A DNA stretch of 43,958 nt from assembly GCA_033852075.1 (NCBI GenBank), contig JAWSVC010000041.1:1-43958 (forward strand), in the 5' to 3' direction. This document shows, in pieces, positions 8,242-15,543 of the stretch. The notes under the pieces are model-generated. The model had not been told where the DNA came from, searched no databases, and saw only the letters and a program-made list of their open reading frames with translations. The translations under genes and the position numbers were made by a program. The DNA is from QZLE01 sp033852075. GTDB taxonomy: Bacteria; Pseudomonadota; Gammaproteobacteria; QZLD01. Position 1 is the first letter of the stretch, and each line of letters starts with the position of its first letter.

Positions 8242-9677
8242 TTGCGCCACTCCTTTTTCTTAGAAACCCAAATATCGAAGGCAAAACGCCCGATAGTGAT
8301 AATATCAAAGAGAAGTGCGCAATAACGTATTGGCGTAACCAGCAAACCTTTAAACAAGAACTCAATACGTTGCCCTTTGGTGATGATGCCAATAATAATC
8401 AGAGATATAGCTGTCTCTGCAATTAGCGTGATAGCCAATGGTTCCCACATCTGCAAAATCATCAAAATCAACAACGCTGTTGGAAAGAATATCTTTTCCA
8501 TAGCTGACATCAATAGCACCCAGCCTATTGGACGTCCATATTTTAAAGTATGTTCAATACCAAATCTCTGGCGATATTGCTCTTGAATTTTACGTTTTGG
8601 CTCTACCCCTTCTTGTGCAAGGTAACGCTTTTCATCACGCAAATGTTTAGCTCGTTTAAAAACTTTAAATGGGCTGCGCATCAGCTCATCAAAATAATAG
8701 CAACTTTGCAAAAACGATGATGACCAAAGATATAGTTGATGAGGTAGCGAACTTATTTCCGGCTCTTCGGAGCGAGCATAAACATCCTCTAGATGAACAT
8801 TTCGATAACCCAGATCATTTAGTGCAAAACCAATAAATATATCTTCTGAATTGGTAAGGTCATCACCAAGAATTGGCTCGTAGTGATCAAAAATAAGTTG
8901 TTTTAGATCACTTCTTTTATATGCAACAGCACACCCTATTGGATTGAGTATGCTACCGAAAAATTGCATCTGTCCATTGTAGACAAAACGCTGTAAGAAG
9001 AAATACAACACATCACGATATAGGTCAGTAATCCCTCTTTGCAGATGTCCCATAAGTCGCTCTTTTGGAAAAATTGAAGCTTCTGGATTTGCGTCCAAAA
9101 ATTTCCTTAGCCTGGTATCATCCGTTAACTTCAGTCGATCCTTATCACGCAACGGCATTACCATTCCGCAAGCACTAACGACGCCTCGACCTTTATATAA
9201 TTCTTCTACAACACGCTCTATATAGTTATCAGATTCAAGTATTGTATCCGCATCCAATATAAACTCTACATCAGAATCAAATTCACGAGACTGTCTTTTA
9301 AGAGTTGGAGTTTTTCCGATTGGTTCTTTACGATGAATAGCAATAAGTTCTATGTCATTGAGTTCACAAAACGTCTTTGCCTGCTCCATTGTTTTGTCCG
9401 TACTTCCATCATCAATCAAAATGATTCTCTTCGGTTGTTTTGTCTGTCGAACAAGTGCCGTTAGGCAAAGTAAAATATTATTTTCCTCATTTAATGCAGG
9501 AATAACCACATCTACAGTCGCCTTTGTCCAATCTTCTGCTGGTGTTGGTACCGTCTTATCAGGCCCATGTAGCAAACCAATAACGCTAAGAACTGTATTG
9601 GGACTGAGAACAAAATACGGTGTTGTTGCCATCTTTAATGAGCCTCTACAAGTTATGATTTTTACAATGACAACCAT
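8238..9677 (-). CDS. Membrane glycosyltransferase, family 2 (processive-type)
   Basis: Up to 479 residues. The GT2 core is clear: VDVVIPALNEENN, then IDDGSTD, the metal-binding FILDADTIL, an acceptor-site SEDIFIGFAL and a late QEQYRQRFG that resembles the QxxRW motif of processive synthases such as PgaC and NfrB. About three hydrophobic segments lie at the C-terminus (from WVLLMSAMEK on), so the catalytic domain faces the cytosol. Likely role: polymerising a sugar from a nucleotide donor and passing it across the inner membrane. The ATG at 9632 (MATTPYF) has GAGG 10 bases upstream and is a strong alternative; the ATG at 9677 lies in a hairpin loop. It lies between epimerase and TPR protein, with a 4-base overlap with the latter. 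Confidence 0.85.
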   Translation of the reverse strand: MVVIVKIITCRGSLKMATTPYFVLSPNTVLSVIGLLHGPDKTVPTPAEDWTKATVDVVIPALNEENNILLCLTALVRQTKQPKRIILIDDGSTDKTMEQAKTFCELNDIELIAIHRKEPIGKTPTLKRQSREFDSDVEFILDADTILESDNYIERVVEELYKGRGVVSACGMVMPLRDKDRLKLTDDTRLRKFLDANPEASIFPKERLMGHLQRGITDLYRDVLYFFLQRFVYNGQMQFFGSILNPIGCAVAYKRSDLKQLIFDHYEPILGDDLTNSEDIFIGFALNDLGYRNVHLEDVYARSEEPEISSLPHQLYLWSSSFLQSCYYFDELMRSPFKVFKRAKHLRDEKRYLAQEGVEPKRKIQEQYRQRFGIEHTLKYGRPIGWVLLMSAMEKIFFPTALLILMILQMWEPLAITLIAETAISLIIIGIITKGQRIEFLFKGLLVTPIRYCALLFDIITIGRFAFDIWVSKKKEWRK

Positions 9678-9689
9678 TTGCTGTCATTG
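9665..9689 (-). promoter_or_regulatory. Intercistronic hairpin at the epimerase-glycosyltransferase junction
   Basis: CAATGACA (9665-9672) and TGTCATTG (9682-9689) form a perfect 8-bp stem with a 9-base loop. The stem contains the epimerase stop codon, and the loop holds the first possible ATG of the glycosyltransferase (9677). In the mRNA it would mask that start and leave the ATG at 9632 accessible. It may tune relative expression or protect the transcript; this is inference. Confidence 0.4.
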
Positions 9690-10667
9690 CCCTACTCCTA
9701 ATTCAGACTTTTTAAGCGCAATCAAAACATCAATTGTATCCACTAGCTTTTTTTGAGGCCTGAAGCCCGTAATTTTATGCAACTTAGTCAATATTGGTCG
9801 TCTATGTTGCACATCTTCAAATTCTTCACCATAAGCATCTCGGTAAGAGATAAACTGCAGCTCCGAATCACTATTCGCACGCTCTCTAACCAACTCTGCC
9901 AAACCTTTAATAGTAATTTCCTGATCATTACCCACATTAACAACTTCGCCCTTGGAATCAGAACACTCTGCAAGCAAATAAAGAGCTTCTACAGTATCTT
10001 TAACATCAGAAAATGAACGTGTTTGCAGACCATCACCATAGATTGTGATCGGTTCGTTTCGTACGGCTTGCTTAACAAATGTTGGAACCACCATTCCATA
10101 ACGTCCGGTTTGACGGGGGCCAATAGTATTAAAAAGTCTGGCAATAGTAATATTCAACCCATACTTTCGCACATAGGAAAATGCCAGATACTCATCAGAA
10201 AGTTTGGTTATTGCATATGTCCAGCGTAAACGCCCTCCTGATCGCAAAACAATATCACTTGACTCATCAAAACTTTCGTTAGTATTAAAGCCATACACCT
10301 CAGAGCTTGAGGTAATAACAACTTCAGGATTCCAACCTCCATGATGAACAGCCTGCAGCACCTTATCAGTACCTGCCAAGTTGGTATTCATAACTTTAAC
10401 AGGGTCATCCAAGACACTTTTAACTCCAACTACAGCGGCCAAATGATATATGCGGTCTGCCCACGCCACAGCAGTATCTAAGTCTTCCCAACATAGTAAG
10501 TTTGCATGTGAAAATCGAAAGTTGTCGTTTGCTGTAAATGAAGCAATATTATCCAAAGAACCCGTACTCAGATCATCAACCACATGAACATGATCACCTT
10601 GAGATAGATGACGCTCAACCAGATGCGACCCTATAAACCCTGCTCCTCCTGTAATCAGAACATGCAT
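9684..10667 (-). CDS. NAD-dependent nucleotide-sugar epimerase/dehydratase (extended SDR)
   Basis: A 327-residue extended short-chain dehydrogenase. The Rossmann motif GGAGFIGSHL is at residues 7-16, the catalytic Ser region is SSSEVYG, and the YxxxK pair is in TYAITK. LFNTIGPRQTGRYGMVVP and VNVGNDQEITI are typical of UDP-sugar epimerases and decarboxylases (GalE/UDP-glucuronate decarboxylase group). It would interconvert a nucleotide sugar in the cytosol, and its place as first gene of the operon suggests it makes the donor for the glycosyltransferase. Substrate cannot be read from sequence. Start ATG at 10667 has no strong ribosome-binding site. Upstream lie a palindrome (10758-10769) and the displaced purL leader. 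Confidence 0.88.
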   Translation of the reverse strand: MHVLITGGAGFIGSHLVERHLSQGDHVHVVDDLSTGSLDNIASFTANDNFRFSHANLLCWEDLDTAVAWADRIYHLAAVVGVKSVLDDPVKVMNTNLAGTDKVLQAVHHGGWNPEVVITSSSEVYGFNTNESFDESSDIVLRSGGRLRWTYAITKLSDEYLAFSYVRKYGLNITIARLFNTIGPRQTGRYGMVVPTFVKQAVRNEPITIYGDGLQTRSFSDVKDTVEALYLLAECSDSKGEVVNVGNDQEITIKGLAELVRERANSDSELQFISYRDAYGEEFEDVQHRRPILTKLHKITGFRPQKKLVDTIDVLIALKKSELGVGQ

Positions 10668-10757
10668 ATGGTATTACCGAGTATATTGTTATATAGACTG
10701 AGGCTTATTTGATACATAATTACCCCTCCCCCGATAGTAAAAACAACGTCCAGCTTT

Positions 10758-10769
10758 CTGATTAATCAG
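10758..10769. promoter_or_regulatory. Candidate operator upstream of the exopolysaccharide operon
   Basis: CTGATTAATCAG is a perfect 12-bp palindrome about 91 bases upstream of the epimerase start. Nearby, AACGTTCT occurs twice in direct orientation (10781-10788 and 10815-10822), the second inside the palindrome GAACGTTC. Such clustering fits a regulator-binding region, but no regulator can be named and chance is not excluded in AT-rich DNA. Confidence 0.3.
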
Positions 10770-10960
10770 CAGTTTTCAAAAACGTTCTAGTTATCCATAA
10801 CCTTCATAGTACGAACGTTCTGTTTAAGCTGCCCAGTTAGTAAAGTCCTATACTATTAAGAATAGGTCACCTAAGATCGTATTTCCACTAACAAATACAT
10901 CTAACATACTCATATAAGTTAAAAGCATCATTTTCCCAATGAGACAAGCCAAATAACTTT

Positions 10961-11188
10961 TTAATTCAGCAACATAAATAAACGTTGCAGAATATTTTCT
11001 ACAGCTAGAACCGCTTCTTTTATTTAAGCAAGCAACTTAGATTTACGAAATGATGATAAAGCAGAACTGCCAGATATTACGAGTATGATTTTGGATCTGT
11101 TTTTACCGACAAACTATTTTACAGATGAGATTTATTTCATAAAACAAATAAGGTGTGAATGACACTGAAAGATGGGGGCAGATGCGAT
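10961..11188 (-). pseudogene. Displaced copy of the purL 5' end and leader
   Basis: This stretch aligns base for base with 5481-5708, in the same orientation. The coding part (11082 down to 10961) matches the first 42 codons of purL at about 84% by hand count, but has a one-base deletion near 10991 and the start codon changed from ATG to ATA. The leader part (11083-11188) matches at about 92%. Homology fades below about 10960 and stops abruptly after 11188. The fragment cannot make PurL, but its leader now points at the epimerase operon 290 bases downstream. Confidence 0.85.
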
Positions 11189-11212
11189 TTTTTTACCCAA
11201 AACGGTTAGCAA

Positions 11213-11230
11213 AACCTAATAAATTAGGTT
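11213..11230. promoter_or_regulatory. Perfect 18-bp palindrome
   Basis: AACCTAAT, AA, ATTAGGTT is an uninterrupted inverted repeat between the purL remnant and the OmpA-like gene. It is followed by ATTTTAT on the plus strand. It could be an operator for the gene starting at 11368 or a weak terminator; nothing decides between these. Confidence 0.3.
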
Positions 11231-11367
11231 ATTTTATAGCCCGTTACAATACAGAACAAATCCAATACAGTTATTATTAATAGTAACATTCTAACTGATC
11301 TTACAAAATCTGGATTTTGTTTTGTCATAATACTTTTTATTACTTCTTGAAACAATGGGGGTTTATT

Positions 11368-12324
11368 GTGAAATTACTAAAACTTATTACTTCTTTTATT
11401 ATATTTATCAGCTTTTCTGCAGTTGCAAATCAAGACGTTAGCGGTTCTAAAGACCACCCACTACTTTCTCGCTACCCAGATACTCATATCATTCAATATG
11501 CTGAATCAGAATATGATGAATTTGATCTTCCTTCCGGACCAAATGATGAGGAGAAAGATTATCCCAAGGTAATAAATCTTGAAGGAAAAATAACTACCAT
11601 TACTTATGAGGCTAATAATACAAAGACATCATCTCTGCAAATATTAAAAAATTATCAAAACGCCTTAAATAAAGCAGGTTTTAAAGAAATTTACACCTGT
11701 GAGAGTAAAAACGACAACTGCGGTAATAATTTCAAAAGCGATTTTTACTATAAAGCTCCTCAAAGAAATAACTATGATAGATTTTGGGGCAACACCAGCG
11801 ACAATAAATTTTTCTTCTACAGTGGGGTTCTTGAGCAAGAAGACAATAAAACCTATGTAGCAATCGGAACTTTTAAGTCGGACAGTGATGATGAAACAAT
11901 GATCGTTGTTGATGTAGTTGAAATAACTACTATGAAAGAAGATCTTATTCAGACCAGTGATTTTTCAAGCGCTATTGGTAAATATGGCAAGGCTACACTT
12001 AGTGGAGTTTTATTTGATACCGGCCAAGCATCAATTAAAAAAGAATCTCAGCAAGCTATTGAATATATAAGTAACTTTTTATCTAAAAATCCAACCATAA
12101 ACGTTTTTATAGTTGGACATACTGATAACACCCACACTTACGATAATAACCTGAAGCTTTCACAACAACGCGCAGCGGCGGTTGTTGACTCCTTAATTAA
12201 AAAAGGAATTAAAAAAGATCGTATGAAATCAGTTGGAATTGGTCCTGTATCACCAGTTAGCACCAATGCCACTGAAAATGGTAGAGCCTTAAATAGAAGA
12301 GTTGAAATGGTTTTGATAAAATAA
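11368..12324 (+). CDS. OmpA-domain envelope protein (DUF4892-like N-terminus)
   Basis: With a GTG start at 11368 the protein is 318 residues and begins with a clean signal peptide (VKLLKLITSFIIFISFSAVANQ). GGGGG lies about 7 bases upstream. An upstream in-frame TTG at 11317 would add 17 unlikely residues. The mature N-terminus holds DHPLLSRYPDTHIIQYAE, a pattern I associate, tentatively, with DUF4892 proteins. Residues about 205-318 are an OmpA/MotB-like peptidoglycan-binding domain: VLFDTGQASIKKES, VFIVGHTDN, LSQQRAAAVVDSL and a closing NRRVEMVL. Expected role: periplasmic or outer-membrane protein anchored to the cell wall. It is followed by a strong terminator shared with convergent trpB. 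Confidence 0.85.
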   Translation: MKLLKLITSFIIFISFSAVANQDVSGSKDHPLLSRYPDTHIIQYAESEYDEFDLPSGPNDEEKDYPKVINLEGKITTITYEANNTKTSSLQILKNYQNALNKAGFKEIYTCESKNDNCGNNFKSDFYYKAPQRNNYDRFWGNTSDNKFFFYSGVLEQEDNKTYVAIGTFKSDSDDETMIVVDVVEITTMKEDLIQTSDFSSAIGKYGKATLSGVLFDTGQASIKKESQQAIEYISNFLSKNPTINVFIVGHTDNTHTYDNNLKLSQQRAAAVVDSLIKKGIKKDRMKSVGIGPVSPVSTNATENGRALNRRVEMVLIK

Positions 12325-12345
12325 CTAAGGTAACTAAGTTAATAC

Positions 12346-12376
12346 CGTTTGTGCTGAAACAAGCTCAGCACAAACG
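12346..12376. terminator. Bidirectional rho-independent terminator between OmpA-like gene and trpB
   Basis: CGTTTGTGCTGA (12346-12357) pairs perfectly with TCAGCACAAACG (12365-12376) over a 7-base loop. The plus strand continues ATTTTT. It lies between two convergent genes. The minus side has only a modest T content, so it is strongest for the plus-strand gene. Confidence 0.8.
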
Positions 12377-12419
12377 ATTTTTAAATTTCACGTACAGCCG
12401 CTGTGGAAATAGGCACGAA

Positions 12420-13640
12420 TTATAAAGTAGAATCGATTCCGTATTCCTTACCGTATTTCTCTACCACAAAATCAATATCCTTATCCCCACGACCGGAAAG
12501 ATTAACCAAAATAGACTTACCAGGCTCTTTCGCAGCAAGCTTAAGCGCATATGCAACTGCATGCGACGATTCGATAGCAGGAATAATACCTTCTAATCTA
12601 GACAGCTCGAAGAACGCATCAATGGCTTCTTTATCATTTATGTGCTCATAGTTAACTCTTTCAATATCATGAAGATAACTGTGCTGCGGACCAACTGAAG
12701 GATAATCAAGACCACTTGCAACTGAGTAAACCTCTTGCGGCTCACCATTTTCATCTTTAAGCATGTAAGATTTGAAACCATGCATAATTCCTGGCTCACC
12801 CTTGGTGATTGTCGCAGCGTGCTCACCATCTTCAAGACTTCTACCTGATGGTTCTACACCATGCAACTGTACTTCTTTATCATCGATAAACGCACTAAAG
12901 ATACCCATTGCATTAGAGCCACCACCAACACAAGCAACTATATTTTGTGGTAAACCACCTGTCATTTGCTTGAATTGTTCTTTAGCTTCGTTACCTACGA
13001 TAGATTGAAAATCTCTTACCATCATTGGAAATGGGTGCGGACCAACTACGGATCCAATTGCATAAATCTGAGTTACAGGATCTTTAAGATAACCTTCAAA
13101 CGCAGCATCAACCGCTTCTTTTAATGTCTTACGCCCATGCGTCGCAGGAATAACGTTAGCGCCTAAGATGTGCATACGAACAACGTTAGGATGTTCTTTT
13201 TTAATATCAACTTCGCCCATATAGATATCACACTCAAGACCAACAAGAGCAGCAGCAGTTGCAAGTGCAACACCATGCTGCCCTGCTCCTGTTTCAGCAA
13301 TAACTTTCTTCTTACCCATTTTTTTAGCAAGAAGCACTTCACCAAGACAGTGATTGATTTTATGAGCGCCGGTATGATTTAAATCTTCACGCTTTAAATA
13401 GATATCTGCCCCATACTTTTTCGATAAATTTTTTGCATGAAAAATTGGACTGGGACGACCAACATAGTGTTGATATAACTCGGTAAGTTCTTGAATAAAA
13501 GCTGGATCATTTTTAATTTCGTTATACGCCGCGGTAATCTCATCTATGATCACTTGAAGGTCTTCAGGAATATAGCTTCCACCATATTCGCCAAAATATC
13601 CTTTTTCATCAGGTAGCACATGCTCAAATGTATTCTGCAT
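12420..13640 (-). CDS. trpB: Tryptophan synthase beta chain
   Basis: PLP enzyme that condenses indole with L-serine to L-tryptophan in the cytosol, normally in an alpha2-beta2 complex with TrpA. About 406 residues, the normal length. Visible: GYFGEYGGSYIPE at the N-terminus, RPSPIF, KREDLNHTGAHKIN with the PLP lysine at about residue 94, ETGAGQHG, the phosphate-binding CVGGGSNAMG, and NLSGRGDKD near the end. It has the canonical TrpB1 form. The ATG at 13640 is preferred over 13643 because AGGA is then 6 rather than 3 bases away. No trpA, trpF or other trp gene is in the window, so the partner must be encoded elsewhere. No leader-peptide attenuator was found upstream. Confidence 0.97.
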   Translation of the reverse strand: MQNTFEHVLPDEKGYFGEYGGSYIPEDLQVIIDEITAAYNEIKNDPAFIQELTELYQHYVGRPSPIFHAKNLSKKYGADIYLKREDLNHTGAHKINHCLGEVLLAKKMGKKKVIAETGAGQHGVALATAAALVGLECDIYMGEVDIKKEHPNVVRMHILGANVIPATHGRKTLKEAVDAAFEGYLKDPVTQIYAIGSVVGPHPFPMMVRDFQSIVGNEAKEQFKQMTGGLPQNIVACVGGGSNAMGIFSAFIDDKEVQLHGVEPSGRSLEDGEHAATITKGEPGIMHGFKSYMLKDENGEPQEVYSVASGLDYPSVGPQHSYLHDIERVNYEHINDKEAIDAFFELSRLEGIIPAIESSHAVAYALKLAAKEPGKSILVNLSGRGDKDIDFVVEKYGKEYGIDSTL

Positions 13641-13840
13641 CATATTTCCTTATTAATATTATTTTGAAGGTTATAACAATAATAAATTCGTTTTTTATTA
13701 TCTTGCCATATGAAAAATATTACAACTTTGATTTTATAAGCTATGATTTAATATATTAGCAAGATACTTTTAAGTATGTATATTACTAAGGTTTCTTCTA
13801 AGACATACTATTAATAATGGATTTTAATTACGGGGAAATT

Positions 13841-14644
13841 ATGCAATTTAATGTAAGTGATGAAACTACAATAGGCTATGAAATATACGGAGAAGGAAAA
13901 CCTCTTCTTTTTCTTCCAGGAATTTTGGGAAGCACTAAAACATATGACTTAGTTCTTGGTGACATTCAGAAAAACAGAAAATGTATTGTTACCGAATATG
14001 CCGGTCAAGGCGAAACCGTTTATTCGCCACATAGAGGTCAGGAATATTTCTGTGTTGAGCAACATACAGAAAATATTATCTCTTTACTTGAGCATCTTAA
14101 TATTGATGAATTCGATATCGTAGGTCTTTCTTATGGTTCAGTTATTTCGATAAACCTTGCAAAACACCTTGGAAGCCGCATACAAAAAATTGCCTTGTTA
14201 GCCGTATTATTATGTAATAAAACCAGTCACTATAAAAATTGGAACCACCTATGGGGAGAATGCAGTTACGATTTAGATAAGTTCACCAGACTAGGACTAG
14301 GCCTACTTTTTTCAGAAGAATTTCTTTCCAGAATGGATGATCCATTTACTACTATGAGGCATTCCTATGCTGATTTTACTGAAAACCATCTTCAAGCATT
14401 CAGATATAATCTAAAATCGGCATCCTCATACGATGTTCCACCTGCGTTTGAAAGCTTAGAACAAGACATAATCTGCATACATGGTGAAACCGATATTGTC
14501 CATCCGGTTCATGAGATACAAAAATACCTCAGTGGAATTGGGAAAGAAGACATGCTGGATATTATCCCGGATGCGGGGCATGGTTTACATGTTGAAGTTC
14601 CAGAAATACTTAGTAAGAAATTAGTCGACTTTTTTGGAGCTTAG
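13841..14644 (+). CDS. Alpha/beta hydrolase
   Basis: About 267 residues with the alpha/beta-hydrolase fold. PLLFLPGILGS holds the oxyanion-hole strand, the nucleophile elbow is VGLSYGS (Ser at about 97), the acidic residue is probably in HGETDIVHP, and the catalytic His is in AGHGLHVE. The ATG at 13841 has GGGGAA about 5 bases upstream and is preferred to the ATG at 13817, which would add MDFNYGEI. It is divergent from trpB with AT-rich DNA between them. It is not especially close to the two hydrolases at 29-31 kb. Substrate unknown; esterase, lipase or haloperoxidase-like roles are all possible. Confidence 0.85.
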   Translation: MQFNVSDETTIGYEIYGEGKPLLFLPGILGSTKTYDLVLGDIQKNRKCIVTEYAGQGETVYSPHRGQEYFCVEQHTENIISLLEHLNIDEFDIVGLSYGSVISINLAKHLGSRIQKIALLAVLLCNKTSHYKNWNHLWGECSYDLDKFTRLGLGLLFSEEFLSRMDDPFTTMRHSYADFTENHLQAFRYNLKSASSYDVPPAFESLEQDIICIHGETDIVHPVHEIQKYLSGIGKEDMLDIIPDAGHGLHVEVPEILSKKLVDFFGA

Positions 14645-14663
14645 GAAAATTTCTTATTCATGA

Positions 14664-14694
14664 ATAGCTGCCCTGAACTAAAACAGGGTATCTA
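14664..14694 (+). terminator. Possible terminator after the alpha/beta hydrolase
   Basis: ATAGCTGCCCTG and CAGGGTATCTAT can form an imperfect stem around an 8-base loop, followed by TTTTAA. It starts about 20 bases after the hydrolase stop codon. The stem core CCCTG/CAGGG is only 5 bp and the T-run is short. Confidence 0.4.
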
Positions 14695-14891
14695 TTTTAA
14701 CCTACATCAAGCAATTAGTACTTAAATACAACGATACTACAAATAAAAAATATGATAAAAATGAGATGCAGAGCATATAAATAAAATATTTACATCAACA
14801 AAGGTAAATTCTGACACTTTTGTTAAAATTCCTGCTATCTTTAAAATAGAAATTTATAATAAATAGGCGGCTATTTGGTAGAGAGCAACAG

Positions 14892-15308
14892 ATGTCATCA
14901 CTAAGAACAGAGGCAAGATCTAAAAAGCTAAGGAAGTTCGTCCGCGTTAAGCCAGAGGATGGAGCTCCTATCAAAGTTGAACTGAATGGCGAAGGTATCA
15001 TTGAGGCATTTAATGTTAATGACATCAGCCAGAGCGGTGTTAGTCTTGGATTAGAGCATCCTATTGATGAAAAGTTTAAAGAGCTCCAGGTTATTCTAAA
15101 AATCACTTTACCGAATCCTGTTAATTCTCCAGTTGTTATTAAAGGTATTATTAAGCATATTGACACTAATATGCTTGGCATAATGTTCGCTGAAATGCCA
15201 GATGAAGAACGTAATAAAATCAGAGAATACGTACATTATAGATTAAGACCAACAACAAGCGGGTTATTTGGCCGTATTCTTGATTGGTTTGATGTCCCAA
15301 CAATCTGA
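14892..15308 (+). CDS. PilZ-domain protein (candidate c-di-GMP receptor)
   Basis: A 138-residue single-domain protein. RKFVR near residues 14-18 fits the RxxxR motif and NDISQSGVSLG near residues 43-53 fits (D/N)xSxxG, the two signatures that bind cyclic di-GMP in PilZ proteins. The rest is a beta-barrel (VVIKGIIKHIDTNMLGIMFAEM) and a C-terminal helix. Both signature motifs look intact, so c-di-GMP binding is likely. It precedes an HD-GYP protein in the same direction, 235 bases away, suggesting a related function but not one tight operon. Its output (motility, polysaccharide, adhesion) cannot be read. Ribosome-binding site GAGAG is weak. Confidence 0.88.
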   Translation: MSSLRTEARSKKLRKFVRVKPEDGAPIKVELNGEGIIEAFNVNDISQSGVSLGLEHPIDEKFKELQVILKITLPNPVNSPVVIKGIIKHIDTNMLGIMFAEMPDEERNKIREYVHYRLRPTTSGLFGRILDWFDVPTI

Positions 15309-15543
15309 TAACCTAACCCTATCAGCAATGTTTCTATAGATTTAACCATAAAAACATTATATTTTTTGCAATTCTAATTTATTCTCTGTCCAGATAATAA
15401 AAAACCAACCATCAATATATTCTGAAATATTAAGCCCGTCACAAACTTAATAATTCGTTCATTATATAGTTAAAAATCATAATAATATTACGCAATTACA
15501 ACTATAATTAAAAATATTAATACTAAAATAATTAGGTACGTAA

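Noticed and set aside
13773..13809. AGTATGT/ACATACT inverted repeat upstream of the 13841 hydrolase
   Set aside because: Seven base pairs with a 23-base loop in AT-rich DNA; likely chance, not listed as a feature.
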